Shown: positions 1 through 12,007, counted from the first letter of the stretch. The stretch: DNA of 64,000 nt from Malus domestica (GCF_042453785.1 NC_091675.1:8568501-8632500), one strand, 5' to 3'. A program made the numbers and translations. The notes: generated by a model from the sequence alone, not told the origin.

Positions 1-700
1 ATGTAAAAAAGAGCCCAAAGGCACCAAAGCAAAGAGAAAGTTGCCCGAAGTCCAGTCGAGAGGCTTGAAGCAAAAGTACCGCCTCTCCATTAATGCATAG
101 GTCACTTGACTATGACTGAGATGACAAGTGATGGAGACCAACTCATAATCAGCTAAAAACACTTTCTAGTGGCACTACAAGTAAAAAGATGATGACTCAC
201 TACCCTTCAAAAGCTTTCAGGCAAGAGCAGAGTTAAAAGAAGTCGGGCCAAATTGCCTATAAAAGGGGAAGCAAGCATCTGAGATAAGGACACTCAACCA
301 ATCAAACAAACAAACATACAAACTCTGCTCTCAAGTTAGTTCGTACCTAGACAAGCTGGAATCAACCTAGATTAAGTCTTTTTAACAATAATTTCCTTAG
401 AAAAGCCATCATTCGTCTAGTGTAAAAACTTTGCTACATTCCCTAGTGTTGTAATATTGATTCCCTCTTGTAAAACCCATTTACCGTTCATCCATTCTTC
501 AGCATACAACCGCTGTAAACTCAAAGAAAAGTGGCTGCAAGAAGTTCAACCTTGCCCGACAAGGTGAAATCTTGCCTAGATCTCTTTGTTTGTCCTTTAA
601 GCTAGTAGATTTGTCATCTAAATGTACTTTTCAGCATGTATTCAAGTTATTTCTAGTTATTTCCTACTTAAGAGTCCCATGTGCATCCGAATCTGGTTAA
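1..700. repeat. Possible LTR fragment, edge-truncated
   Basis: No coding region is visible here. A TATA-like box (cctataaaagggg, about 258-270) is followed by a purine-poor leader rich in caaacaaa repeats and short CT-rich stretches, which resembles the promoter and R/U5 part of a plant LTR. The left end lies outside the window and no partner LTR was found, so this is only a texture-based call. It could also be an ordinary promoter of a gene that is now lost. Confidence 0.3.
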
Positions 701-1824
701 CTTAATAAACATGTTTTCCTTAAGAACAACATGGAATCAAGAGAATGGTTTAAAGGGCTCTGAACTCCCTTCATTCGAACATACAAGATTATGAATTGAA
801 AGTCCTTGTTTACAAGGCAAGAAAAAGAGCTTAATGCAGACTTAACCCATTTGTGACAATCCTTTGATAACAAGAAATTTGAGTAACTTGGGGCGCAAGT
901 AATCAACTCAAAACACATCTATTTCAATATCTGTTATATTGAGATAACAGTGGCACACCGAGCTCTTTGTTAGTTTTGATTGTGAGCCTTAAGGCCTACA
1001 CCTAAGGCCCCACAAAGGCACCTCTCAAAGCTAACTTTATATTTCTCTTGTAGCACACCAAGCAACAACAAGTCAGTAGACACCAACACATTCACCCAAA
1101 GTGCCAACCTGGGGAGCTGTGCCAGGGTCGAAATCTCGCCCGAACAGAACCGCTATCACTTTCATGGTCATCAGTTTCCTTGGTCATGAACAAAGTACAA
1201 TCCATTAACCGAAAGAAAGAGATTAGATGAATGGAAGTGATTACGAGGTCTGCAGCGACCACAACAATAAAAAGTAGAGAGCATGGAGATTGAAAGAGTA
1301 TTGTTTCAACATTGCTTTCCACTTCTGCGTTATGCATTGATGCCTTTACTAAGATCAGTGAAGAGATTTCTTCGGAACAATTACTTCCTCGGATTAATAA
1401 GGATTGTTAACCTCGTCCCTGTCAAAGCTTTGAGTTTGAACAATTAAATTTTTGAACAAGCAATTCCATATCCTTGCAAGTGATGCTTAAAACAACATTT
1501 TAATTGAAATCTTCACTTCTTGTGGCAAAAAAACAACAAACATGATACAATTACTGTTCTTGTTCTTTAAACATACAAAGACATGGGCATAGGTCCGTGA
1601 ACATCAAATTGGTATGACATAATAGAAGCTACGTACGTGTTAATTTAGGAAAATGATTTCCGCACAATTTATTGAATCTTAGGCTAGAAAATATTGAAGT
1701 GCAGAGGAGAAAAGGGTTTGCGGAAATCACTTTCCTTTATTTACTACACACGCTTAATGAAAGTCATTACAAGTTACTGTCTCAATGACTAGGCTAGACT
1801 TCTACAGAAATGGAGGATTTGCAG
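701..1824. other. Intergenic, no gene recognised
   Basis: Short open frames only. A minus-strand frame at 1092-1337 contains a hydrophobic stretch but has no recognisable family, no start context and no splice structure that I can defend. No terminal repeats were detected. Confidence 0.4.
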
Positions 1825-1878
1825 ACATGCGGATCTTCTGGAGAAGGAGAGACATGCGGATCCTCCGGAGAAGGAGAG
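1825..1878. repeat. 27-bp tandem repeat, two units
   Basis: The unit begins gacatgcggatc and ends gagaaggaga. It occurs twice head to tail with two or three substitutions between copies, followed by the start of a third degenerate unit (gacttgtgg). It lies just downstream of the DUF247 stop codon, so it is probably inside that gene's 3' untranslated region. Confidence 0.75.
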
Positions 1879-1896
1879 ACTTGTGGTCGTTGATGC

Positions 1897-3273
1897 TTAA
1901 GCAATAGATATAATAGAGCACACAGTTTGTATGGAAGTGAGTATGAGGAGAATAACAGCTGCAACAATAGAAATAATCCTCCAAGGCGTGTTAAAATAAT
2001 TTCGTCTCAAATTTGTCATCCATTTGTGCCTGCGAGATCTGCAGTAGTCGTTCAGGTCCTTACAAAGACTAGCATAATAGTAGTCATTACCCACGACCCC
2101 AGTGTCAAAGTCAAGAAGCAAAGTAGATATCTTCTTGGCATCACCTAGCCAATTATCAATAATTCCATACTCAACAAGCAATTCCACATCCTTTGGGGTT
2201 TTCGCGAGACGCTTCATGAGGAAGACATAATTAGTTAGGTAATTTGTTTCTCTGTGACGGCATAGTTCAAAAGCAAGGAGATTTTTGAGTTTCAGATCTG
2301 TGGTATCGCATACTGTTAACTTTGGAATTTTGAGGGTCCCACACGAGAAGTTTATGTCAAATAAGCTGCTGCCTTTTCCTACCTTAAACTCGACTCCAGC
2401 CTGGACTAGCTCTGTCACGTTGGGTACTGCTGTGCCTTTAAGCTCCCCTCCAGTTTTTGATTTCAACGGTCGGTATAGAATTCTTATCAGATCAACAAAA
2501 TGTTGTACTTCTTCTCCAGAAGAACATATTTCGCCAAAAATCTCTTCTTTTCGCTTACTATCGATTTCCCTTTGTAACGAAAAGTAGGAAATTTCAAGTA
2601 ACGAAGGCTGCTGATCTGCAGAAGAAAAAAGTGTGTTGAAAAGAACCTGAAGAATGAAGAATGGCAGCTGATTTTCAAGCAACAAGAAGTCTGGACGCAC
2701 ATCCCACATCATCATTGGCTTGGTCACGGTGTCATCAGCTTGGCCAAGAAAATTTACGGAATAGTATCTCAATAAGAACTCAATGACGAAGGCGGCATCC
2801 AGTAAAACAATTCTTACAAATTCATCACTGCCAAGCTCAATGGGTTCTGCATAACAACCTCGCAACTTTCCCTCTTGCATCTTTATCATTTTTATACAAT
2901 CGTAGAAGCTTACCCTGGTTCGACTTAGAAAATCTAGCAGGTACCTTTTTTTGTGCTCCTCCATGCCTTTTAAGTGTTCCTCGCCATGGTGAAGTGGGCC
3001 TATAGAGACTACTTGAGGTGTATATGCTTTCTCATTTCCCTGCCGTAGTCGCTCAGGAACTCTGTAGATACACAGGTAAGGGGACAGGGTAAGCAAGTCC
3101 AACTCCTCCTGTAATGGATCGTAGGGGGACAGGGTAAACAAGTTACGCAAGTCCTCGAGTAATGGATCGTAGGGGTTTTCTATGTCATTTGGAGCTTCAT
3201 CGATCCCTTCCGTTTTACGGCGTGAGTTCATCATCTGCATCGATTCAAATATTTCATTAGGCACACATTCCAC
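1897..3273 (-). CDS. DUF247 (UPF0481) membrane protein, intact
   Basis: This is a single-exon gene for a 458-aa protein of the plant-specific DUF247 family, the usual length for that family. Family signatures visible in order are: the N-terminal tyrosine/proline segment ending CIYRVPERLRQ (about residues 68-78), VSIGPLHHG (about 89-97), EEHKKRYL (about 105-112), the LLLENQLPFFIL segment (about 198-209), and a C-terminal hydrophobic helix (about residues 430-455, IISIVAAVILLILTSIQTV) that should anchor the protein in a membrane. Residues 33-67 contain an internal duplication: LFTLSPYDPLxEEL-type blocks occur twice in tandem. The biochemical role of the family is unknown; some grass members act in self-incompatibility, but nothing here shows such a role. 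The most upstream ATG was taken as the start; an ATG at residue 12 or 14 is an alternative. Its 5' flank is duplicated at 8060-9075. Confidence 0.9.
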   Translation of the reverse strand: MECVPNEIFESMQMMNSRRKTEGIDEAPNDIENPYDPLLEDLRNLFTLSPYDPLQEELDLLTLSPYLCIYRVPERLRQGNEKAYTPQVVSIGPLHHGEEHLKGMEEHKKRYLLDFLSRTRVSFYDCIKMIKMQEGKLRGCYAEPIELGSDEFVRIVLLDAAFVIEFLLRYYSVNFLGQADDTVTKPMMMWDVRPDFLLLENQLPFFILQVLFNTLFSSADQQPSLLEISYFSLQREIDSKRKEEIFGEICSSGEEVQHFVDLIRILYRPLKSKTGGELKGTAVPNVTELVQAGVEFKVGKGSSLFDINFSCGTLKIPKLTVCDTTDLKLKNLLAFELCRHRETNYLTNYVFLMKRLAKTPKDVELLVEYGIIDNWLGDAKKISTLLLDFDTGVVGNDYYYASLCKDLNDYCRSRRHKWMTNLRRNYFNTPWRIISIVAAVILLILTSIQTVCSIISIA

Positions 3274-3780
3274 TAAGATACTTGGAGCAAACTTTTGTAA
3301 GGAACCAAAAATAAAAATAAAAATAAAACCAGCCAGATGCCTTCGGAGTTATTGTTGGATGTTGCCACTAAATATTCATATGAACCCTGACGAGCCATGG
3401 AAAAGTAGGAAAGGGAAAATGAGTGCTGTTAATTTTTTAAAGTTCAATAACGGTACTTCACGTCGAAAAATGAAAAAAATAAAATAAAGTGAATTCGCAC
3501 TTGCTTTCTATACCGGAAACAAGCAAGTTTGTATGGTGAATTTGCCTCTTGTAGATGACTAAGAAAACTCAGTACATATTACTTGCTCGTTTGGTAGATG
3601 AAAATTAAATTTTTTTTTTTTAACAATATCACAATGATAGGCTGGCTATATATAAGCATTTCTTCTTCAATATGTTTTTTTGCAGAATGTGTTTAATGGG
3701 CCATATTAAAGTAATGCCGTGATTCAAGTAGCTACCTACCCTCGTCTTTCTTTAAATGCAAGATAACTAGTTGATACCAA
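3274..3780 (-). promoter_or_regulatory. 5' flank of DUF247 gene, proximal half
   Basis: Non-coding sequence immediately upstream of the minus-strand DUF247 gene. From about 3320 to 3780 it aligns by eye with 8060-8542 (shared blocks include cctcttgtagatgactaag and gataggctggctatat). Conservation between the two copies suggests a common promoter/5' UTR, but no transcription start can be assigned from sequence alone. Confidence 0.6.
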
Positions 3781-5359
3781 GAGCATATCTAAAGGAGATG
3801 CTAAATATAATATGTCAAAATTTTATTTGATGACTGATGTGGCAAATTGAATACAAGTGCTAAAACATCTTCTTTTCCAATAGATGTGTCAAATATTTAT
3901 TTTATTATTTTATTAGGCCTAGTGTTACATTAACTATTAAAAAATAATCAAAATTAGTTTTAGTTTTTATTCTATTGGTTGTTAATGGAACCCATGCATT
4001 AAAAAAATTATATTAAATTATTTAACTCCTTTATTTGCTTTAAAAAAAAACAGCTAGAAAGTAAGACCATCTCTAAAAGAGATGTCAAATATGTCAAATA
4101 AAAAAAAAAGACATTCAAGTGTTTTCCAATGGATATGCCATATATGATGTGACATGTGAGTCATTTGACTCCTTACTTTATAAAAGCATCTCCAAATGAG
4201 ATGTTAAAAGATAAATGTCAAATGTTAATTTGATGGCTGATATGGCAATATTAGATTTTCTCTTTTTCCAATCGATATGTTTTTTTGTTATAAATGATAT
4301 TTGTATGACCCATTTTAAAAAGAAATCAATTATAATATATTTTTCAATATCTATAATTTGTGCATTAATAGAACCCACACAATAAAATAAAATAAAAAAT
4401 TGACATCACCTTTTCTCATAGGATTGACATATATCGGTTGGAACTCACTCCTACCTTTAAATTTGATTACATGGAATTCCACCTAAGATTTGACATCTCC
4501 TTTGGAGATGGTCTAACTGCCTTTTTTGACAGCAAACAAAGAAAAAGTCAAATATATTTAATTTTTTTTTTTAATGCATGGGTCTCATTAACAACTAATA
4601 GAATAAAAACTAAAACTAATTTTGATTATTTTTTAATAGTTAATGTAACTCTAAGCCCAATAAAATAATAAAATAAATATTTGACATATTCATTGGAAAA
4701 AAAGAAGAAGAGGATTTAGCACTTGTATTCAATTTGCCACATTAGCCATAAAATAAAATTTTGACATATTATATTTGACATCTCCTTTGGAGATGCTCTA
4801 AGAAGTCAAATGACTCACATGCCACATCATATATGGCATATCTCTCGGAGAACACTTGAATGCATTTTAATCCTATTTGACATAATTGACATCTTCTTTG
4901 GAGCTGCTCTAAGAAGTCAAATGACTCACATGCCACATCATATATGACATATCCCTTGGAGAACACTTTAATGTCTTTTAATCCTATTTGGCATATTTGA
5001 CATCTTCTTTGGAGATGGTCTAAGAGCATCTCCAATAGAGATGTCAAAAAATAAATGTCAAATGTTAATTTGATGGTAACATGGCAATGTCAGTTTTTCT
5101 CTTTTTCCAATCGATATATTTTTTTTGTTATAAATGATATTTGTTGGACCTATTTTAAAAATAAATCAATTAAAATAAACTTTTAAGTTCTATAATTGGT
5201 GCATAAATGAGATCCATACAATAAAAAATTAAAAATTATTTGACATCACATTTTCTCATATGTCAATCCATATAGGATTGACATATCTGTTGAAGGTTAC
5301 CCCTGACTTCAAATTTGATTACATGATTTTCCACTTAAGATTTGACATTAGAGATGATC
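3781..5359. mobile_element. Composite Harbinger-type MITE block, TSD TAA
   Basis: A 1,579-bp block starting gagcatatctaaagg and ending ttagagatgatc. It splits the duplicated DUF247 flank exactly: the left flank reads gttgatac-CAA and the right flank TAA-ttctcaaa, while the empty homologous site at 8531-8550 reads gttgatac-TAA-ttctcaaa. This fits a 3-bp TAA target duplication (left copy mutated to CAA), as expected for PIF/Harbinger insertions. Inside, an arm at about 3781-4160 is repeated in inverse orientation at about 4525-4800, and a separate MITE family occurs twice in direct orientation (about 4185-4514 and 5030-5359). A 111-bp tandem repeat lies at about 4780-5010. No transposase is present. 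Confidence 0.85.
4780..5010. repeat. 111-bp tandem duplication within MITE block
   Basis: The block containing ctctaagaagtcaaatgac followed by acatgccacatcatatatg occurs at 4796 and again at 4907, a period of 111 bp, with a few substitutions. Each unit ends in a catctnctttggag MITE terminus, so the units look like tandem fragments of MITE ends. Confidence 0.8.
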
Positions 5360-5880
5360 TAATTCTCAAATTAATGTAGTGACAATCTGACAGAAGGTGG
5401 ATTTGGAAAAGGCTCAGATATTGTGCTAGCAAGATTTACCTCGCTTATTGTGCTTTTGATTATTTATAATGTTAATGAGAGAAACGTTTAAACGACCCAA
5501 ACTATACAAGAGAAAATTTTCTCTCACTTATAGTGCAATAATAATTGCTATGAGATGCACTTACTGGCGTGTGGAGATGAGAGCGATGAGAGAAAATCCA
5601 GTCAAAAGAATTTGCACTAGACAATGTTTGTGGTGGGATGAACGAGCAATTTGGCTTGCAAAGACAACTATATAATTAAGCAAGGTATTTTAGACATTTT
5701 CTATCCTCCGCCTCTATCATTCAATTGTTCATATCTCTCTTTCTATTTTAGCAACCAAATAATGAAAGGGTGGTGCTATTCACACATATTTTTTAATCTA
5801 TCACGCATTCTTCTGAATTTTTAACCGTTGAATTAATGAATTGAAAATGATTAAATGATAGAAATTAATTGTATTCCCAC
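5360..5880 (-). promoter_or_regulatory. Distal half of duplicated DUF247 5' flank
   Basis: Continues the alignment with 8540-9075 after the composite MITE. Shared blocks include ggtggatttggaaaa, agacaactatataattaagc and tggtgctatt-acacat, followed by a run ending gatagaaattaatt in both. No gene is seen. Confidence 0.6.
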
Positions 5881-7728
5881 AAGGCATGCCTGGGCGGCCT
5901 TAGAGGCGGGGCGGCAACAGTTTTGCCTTTGTTTTGTGGGAGTATGCGGAAACTCACCTAGGCTTCGTTAGGGCACGCCTAAGCGGCCGAGGAGTGCTTG
6001 AGGCATTTGACTGGGCGTTCTCAGGACCCTTCAGTGATCCAAAATCTTGCTTGAAATTTGAAATTTTCTGGGAAACGTCTTCTCTGGTTCTGTTTGCAGA
6101 AGCGTCTTCGCAAGAAGACGACCGCGCGAAGATAAAGAAGGGTTTTTTAATTAATTTATTTATTTATAAAGACTTGGCCCAAAATGACAGCTCCAAATCT
6201 TTCTTTTTTTTTAAATGACTTGACCCAAGACGATGTCGTTTTGGCCAAGTCTTTTTATTTTTTATTTTATTTTATTTATAATCATAGCAGTTCCCCTCCT
6301 TCTTCCGTACCCAACACATGATTCTCTCTGCTATATTTCACCCAATCCCTAATTCCTCAAACCTTAAATTCTCAATCTCAATCTCATACCTCAATTTGTT
6401 TCAAAATTTTTCCCACCACCATAATTTGTTTCAGAATCATGTAAGCTTTTTAGTACTCTAATCTCAATTTGGTCTGGTCATTTTGATTGCTTGTTTTATT
6501 GCTGATTAATTTGTTTTACAAAGCATTATATATTTTTAGGGTTTTTTTTTTTTAACTTTAATCCTTCAAGAAGATTGTAATTTAAAATAATTATGGTGTT
6601 ATATTACATATTGATTATAATCCCTTGATGTGTCCTTAATTCAAAATAATTAATGAGCATTTTATTTAATGTCTCCCATTAAATATTTAAATTTATTAAT
6701 ATACAAATTTAATTTAACTTTTGACCAAAAAAGAGTTTTTTAATTTATTAATTTTATTTAACATTCTTCAAACTTGAAAAACTCAATTAATGTACCTAAA
6801 TGTTAGTACCGAAATATGTGTACCGAAATTTATTATATTGAACTAATGTATTTAAATGTTAGTACCGAAATGTATGTACCAAAATATATGCACCAAAATG
6901 TATTATATTAAATTAATGTACCTAAATGTGTGTACCGAAATGTATGCACCGAAATGTTAGTACCGAAATGTATTATATTGAATTAATGTACCCAAATGTT
7001 TGTATCGAAATGTATATACCGAAATGTGTGTACCTAAATGTATGCACCGAAATGTATTATAATGAATTTAATGTACCTAAATGAAGAAGACAAAGTACAT
7101 CGAAATATATTGTATAACAAAAATTAGTTTATCTAAATGTTTACAACAAAATATATTACAATAAATGAAATGAAAATGAAAATTATAATGAAATAAAATT
7201 AATACATTAAAAATTAGGAAGAAAAAGAGAAATAATTAATAAATGACGTTATTAATGTATCAAGGGACTAAAATTAGATTTTGATCTTACTCATGGTTTT
7301 AATCTAAAAGTCATCTTTGCCAAGGATTAAAATGAATTTTTTTGTATTTTTTACATATATTAAAAAAATTTAGGTCCCGTGAGGCTTTACCTCACGCCTC
7401 AAGGCTTTCGCCTAGACAGGGCTATCCATGAAACGTCTCACCTATGCAAAACGTTATGAACCCCGCTCTTGGACAGCTATTTTGTTCTTTATTGTAAATA
7501 GAGTTGTAAATAATTTCTACATGTATGCAAATAGTTCCTACCGTATATATATCTAGAAATTTCTACATATTTTATACCATTTTAAAACCCACAGCATTTA
7601 CATATTTTATAGTGTACAAAGATTTCTCTTTCTCATGACGCTTGCTAGGATCTTAACCTTATAGGGATTGAATTGAAGTGATGCCAAACCCAACTACTTT
7701 TACCGTCTAGGAGAGGAGAATCACTTAC
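5881..7728. other. Intergenic, possible decayed DNA transposon
   Basis: The left end carries GC-rich gcctgggcggccttagaggcgg-type motifs and the right end (about 7375-7430) carries related ctcacgcctcaaggctttcgcctag motifs in the opposite sense, which suggests a decayed DNA transposon. I could not define exact termini or a target duplication. The interior is AT-rich with a degenerate minisatellite at 6790-7135. No coding region is recognised. Confidence 0.35.
6790..7135. repeat. Degenerate minisatellite with gtaccgaaatgt motif
   Basis: The 12-mer gtaccgaaatgt and close variants recur more than ten times, interleaved with a longer unit containing tattatattgaattaatgtacc-type sequence. This gives a higher-order period of roughly 75-110 bp. 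Copies differ by point changes and short indels, so it is old. Confidence 0.7.
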
Positions 7729-7830
7729 ATCATCTTTTTCACCATCTTCTTCACTTTTAAGTTCAGCCTCACTTTTGGCTGGCATCACTATTTGTTCCAT
7801 ATCCATTGGCTCCTCCACGGGGTCCGAAGC
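7729..7830 (-). pseudogene. Orphan exon-like open segment, unrecognised
   Basis: On the minus strand a good acceptor (ttgttgttgcag, ending at 7831) and a consensus donor (gtaagt, starting at 7728) bracket exactly 34 codons. They encode an acidic peptide with the pieces ASDPVEEPMDMEQ and KSEEDGEKDD. No neighbouring exon was found on either side. It may be an exon captured with a repeat, or a remnant of a gene destroyed by insertion. I do not recognise the family. Confidence 0.35.
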
Positions 7831-8059
7831 CTGCAACAACAATACAGCATAAGCTTCATACCATCCATATATTAGGCCTAAGTGTTTAACTGAAGACAAT
7901 ATTGGTGCGTACTTGTACTTAATAATGGACACTTATAAAACTGAAACATATTAAAACAGCCAAACTATTCAACTAAAAGACATTAAGAAGAAAGCTGCAA
8001 CATTCCCTTAACTGGTAAATATGAAACGAAAAGCTTCAAAACTGTGGATCTGTGCAAAC

Positions 8060-9075
8060 ATAGCAATGAAGAAGAAACAAGCCAGATGAAATTAAGATTA
8101 TAAATTGAAAAGTGAGTTGTTATTGGTTAAATAAGTCGTCTACCACGTTTTGAAGTGAAATTTATTATTTTTAGAATGAGTGCATGATAATTTTTTAAAG
8201 TATCAATGACAATACTTTTCATCGAAAATGGGAAGAAAAAAAATTGAGGTGAGTTTGCACCTACTTTGTGTACAGGAAAACAAGCAATTTTGTACGGTCA
8301 AGTTGCCTCTTGTAGATGACTAAGAAAACTCAATACATATTACTTGCTCTCCTCTGGTAGATGAAAAATAAATATTTTTTTAACAATAGCACAATGATAG
8401 GCTGGCTATATATATAACCATTTCTTCTTCAATATGCTTTTGCAGAACGTGTTTAATTGGCCATATTAAATTAATGTCGACACTCGTGTATCTACCTACC
8501 CTTTATCTTTCCTCGACTAAAAACATAAATGGTTGATACTAATTCTCAAACTAATGTAGCAGTGACAGTCTCATAGAACGTGGATTTGGAAAAGTCTCGA
8601 TATTGTTCTAGTCAGATTTATCTCACAGTGCTTGATTACTTTAACTTCCTCATAACTTATAATGTTCACGAGAGAAATGTTTAAACGACTAAAAGTATAA
8701 AAAAAAATAAAATAAAAAATTCACTCACTTAAAAGCGCAATAATAATTGCCGTGAGGTGGGTTACTGGCCTGGGCGATGAGAGAAAATCCAATCAGAAAG
8801 AATTTTCCCCAGACAATGCTTGAAGTGGAATGAATGACCAACCTCAATTTGACTTGCAAAGACAACTATATAATTAAGCAAGGGTACTTTAGGTATTTTA
8901 TATCATCCGCCTCTTTCATTCAATCATTCATATCTTTCTTTCTATTTCAGCAACTAAATAATGAAGCGCTGGTGCTATTTACACATTTTTTTATCTATCA
9001 CACGTTCTTCTCAATTTATAATCGTCAGATTGAATAAATTGAAAATATTTAAATCATAGAAATTAATTTTCTTAT
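8060..9075. repeat. Second copy of the DUF247 5' flank (segmental duplication)
   Basis: Aligns with 3320-3780 plus 5360-5880, in the same orientation and order, with frequent substitutions but clear colinearity. It lacks the 1.58-kb MITE block, so it preserves the pre-insertion site (gttgatac-taa-ttctcaaa, 8531-8550). The DUF247 coding region expected at its left side (below 8060) is missing. Confidence 0.8.
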
Positions 9076-11484
9076 AGCTAATTTTCCAATAATTTTTAGC
9101 GTAGCACTGTTAGATTATTTTAATAAAAACAATCAACCAGTTTGAATAAATCAGTATATCTAAGTTGTCCACAAATTGATGGAATGTGATATTCATTCAA
9201 GCAATCAATCCGTGAAGTTTTTTGAGTGGCTGGAAAATTATACGTGTTGGAAGATTTTTGGTTTGGGGTATAACAATCTATAAACATGAGTCTTCTTAAC
9301 GAGAAATTTTCAGTTGTGACAGGAATACGGATGATACATTACGTGTTTTTATCTAAATGGTGAAATTTTTTAATTTTTAAGTTATTAACCTTTTAACACA
9401 CATATTCCACTATTTATATAGGAACACGTGATGTACGATCTCGTATGACGGACACACTGAAAAATCCTTCCTTCTTAACCTTTGGCTGGTGAGTCGTGAC
9501 TACAATCAATAACAGAGTGACATCACCAAGGTTACGTCATCCGGTAATAATGGTCTCTTCACGTGGAAATGGATGAACTTTCATTTAACGGACATAAATA
9601 ATTGGGGGCCATGAGGCCAATAATTGTAGAACAGAGGCATACAGTATACTGCACCATCAGTGAGTTGTTGAATATTTAGTTTGTGGGTTAAGGCTTACTG
9701 GCTTAGGTACGAAAGTTGAAATGCTTCAGGAGGAAGAAAGAATGCTTCAACGTACATGGAAACTATTTGTTTTTAGACTTTATTTGCCCCATATTTGTGC
9801 ACAATGTGCAAGTGCAAATAAGTTTTTTGGATACAATAAAATCTGAAACTATCAAAGTTAAACCAAACACAAAAAGAGAGAGACAGATATATACACGTAT
9901 GTTTAGAAACTAAATAGTTTCTAGACTTTTGTCATGTTGATATTGTATAGAATATCAGAACTTGAATGTGAATAAACATAAATACGTGCAGACGAATCCG
10001 ACCGGCAGCTCGATAGAGCCGATCGGTCTCCTCTTATCGGAGAGCGCACTTTCATTCTTTTAAGCCTAACCAACTTGTTGCCCATGTCAGATCCTCTAGA
10101 CTTGAGGTTTTGCTTTCCATCATATCGGTCACCCAATACGGCAGACTAATAGGATCGTTCTAGATTTTTCCTTTCCCAATTTACAACGATGAATTAAATT
10201 GAGTATATTGTGGTGTAAACATGAAAATTCATGAAACTTATAAGACAAATGCATGTGTATAAAATAGTATTTGTATTAATGAATGTTTACTTGTTTGGAA
10301 TTGTTATGCTTTAAAAAAAAAAGTAGCTTATTAAAAATTTTGAAACATCATGTGCTTGGTAAAATTAAAATATATATATATATATATTTTTTTTATATAT
10401 TGTTTTTTATGAAAAAATACTTTCAATGATAGTAGAAAATCATATAAAAGCAAAAACAGGATCTACCATGATTCTAAAAAAAATTTTTTCTTCAAATGGG
10501 TGTTTTAATATAGGCATCTCAGTTTTGAAATTCTTAGATTTAACATCCATATCTTTTAGACTTTTAATCAAACATTATTATCTAATTTTTAATACCAAAA
10601 TTACATATATTTGGTTTACCAATCAAATGACAAATCAATATCACCTAAATCCTAAAATCTAGGAGATATATTATCCGATAATTCATTTCAAACGATACTT
10701 TTCATTACTCAAATAAAAAAGATCATTAAAATTATAAAAATACAACTAACATCCTATTAAACATAACGTACCAATTATGGACATGATATATAAATGCACA
10801 TATGTATTAAACATAACGTACCAATAACTTGGTACATAACTGGTACATTATATAATCTTAAGTTTGGTACGTATTAATATTTTGGTACATTGCAGATGAC
10901 TAATTTTGGTACGTTATGTGATTCTTGTTTTAGTATGTACCAAGGTATTGATACAATGTGTTAACCTAACTTTGGTACGTACAATCTAGTGGTACGTTAT
11001 GACCCTTAAAAAAATAGAGAATTTTTCATATTAAAACTTTGTACTGAAAATTACTTATATCAAATTCTTAACAATTAATTATTAGGATAATGACTCAATC
11101 AAAATTTTCAAACTTATTTTCTTTCCACGAATTTAGGGATTTTATATTTGATCAGTTTCAATATAAATAACTCTTATTTTCATTTTTTTTGTTTTCTTTA
11201 AAATTTACTTAAAATGATGAGTTGGAAATTAAAAAATGACATGGATAAAGATGGAAGCACCTTAATCAAAATACAAAGCGTTTTAATAAAAAGTTGAAAA
11301 CCCACAAATGTTTAATTAATAAGATGTAGAATTGGAGCGCTTTTATCCAATTAATCATTTTTCTAAACATAGTAATCAGTGCTCATTTAATAAACTTTTC
11401 AAATGACAAGGAGACCCCCACATATTTTACAAAATTGCAATATTTGCAAATACATTATTGTCTTTGGCAATTATTATATCACAT
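9076..11484. other. Intergenic, AT-rich, no gene seen
   Basis: No convincing coding region. The stretch at about 10760-11000 repeats ttggtacgt/ggtaca motifs in a degenerate way. A short (AT)n run lies near 10372-10386. Nothing else with terminal repeats was recognised. Confidence 0.4.
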
Positions 11485-11487
11485 TAA

Positions 11488-12007
11488 GAGCATCTCCAAT
11501 GGGAGTTCCTAAGTAGGAACTCCCACCAATACCCTTGAGGACTCATTTAGGAGCTTTAGAGGAATATTCGAGTTCCTAAAAGAATATTTTCTACAATGAA
11601 AATTCCTTATAGTATAATCCCTAAATATAGGGACTAAAATATTAACAAATTATTATTCATTTCATTGAAATTTTGTAACCATTGATAAAAATAAAAAACC
11701 ATCTCTACCATTGATTTTTCAAGAATTAAAAAAAAAGGCAAATGAGAAGTTGCCCCACTTGGGTGAGTTCAAAAAACAAGGTAAAAAATATTAAAAACAA
11801 CACCATTCCCACTCAAAATTAATATAGGGTCCATTATTTGAGTCCTTATATGTAGTTCTCATATTTGAGAATTCTTTGAAGGTATCTAGCGAGTCCCTAT
11901 ATATTGAGATACTTTGAGGACTTCAATTTCGCCCCATTGGAATGACCCTATATTTAGGGACTATACGGTTGTAGGGACTCCATTTGGGATTTCCATTGGA
12001 GATGCTC
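11488..12007. mobile_element. Harbinger/Tourist-type MITE, 520 bp, TSD TAA
   Basis: Starts gagcatctccaatgggag and ends ttccattggagatgctc, a perfect inverted match over the first 16 or so bases. It is flanked by TAA at 11485-11487 and 12008-12010. The 3-bp TAA duplication and gagcatctcc terminus fit PIF/Harbinger non-autonomous elements. The interior has no open frame. Confidence 0.9.
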
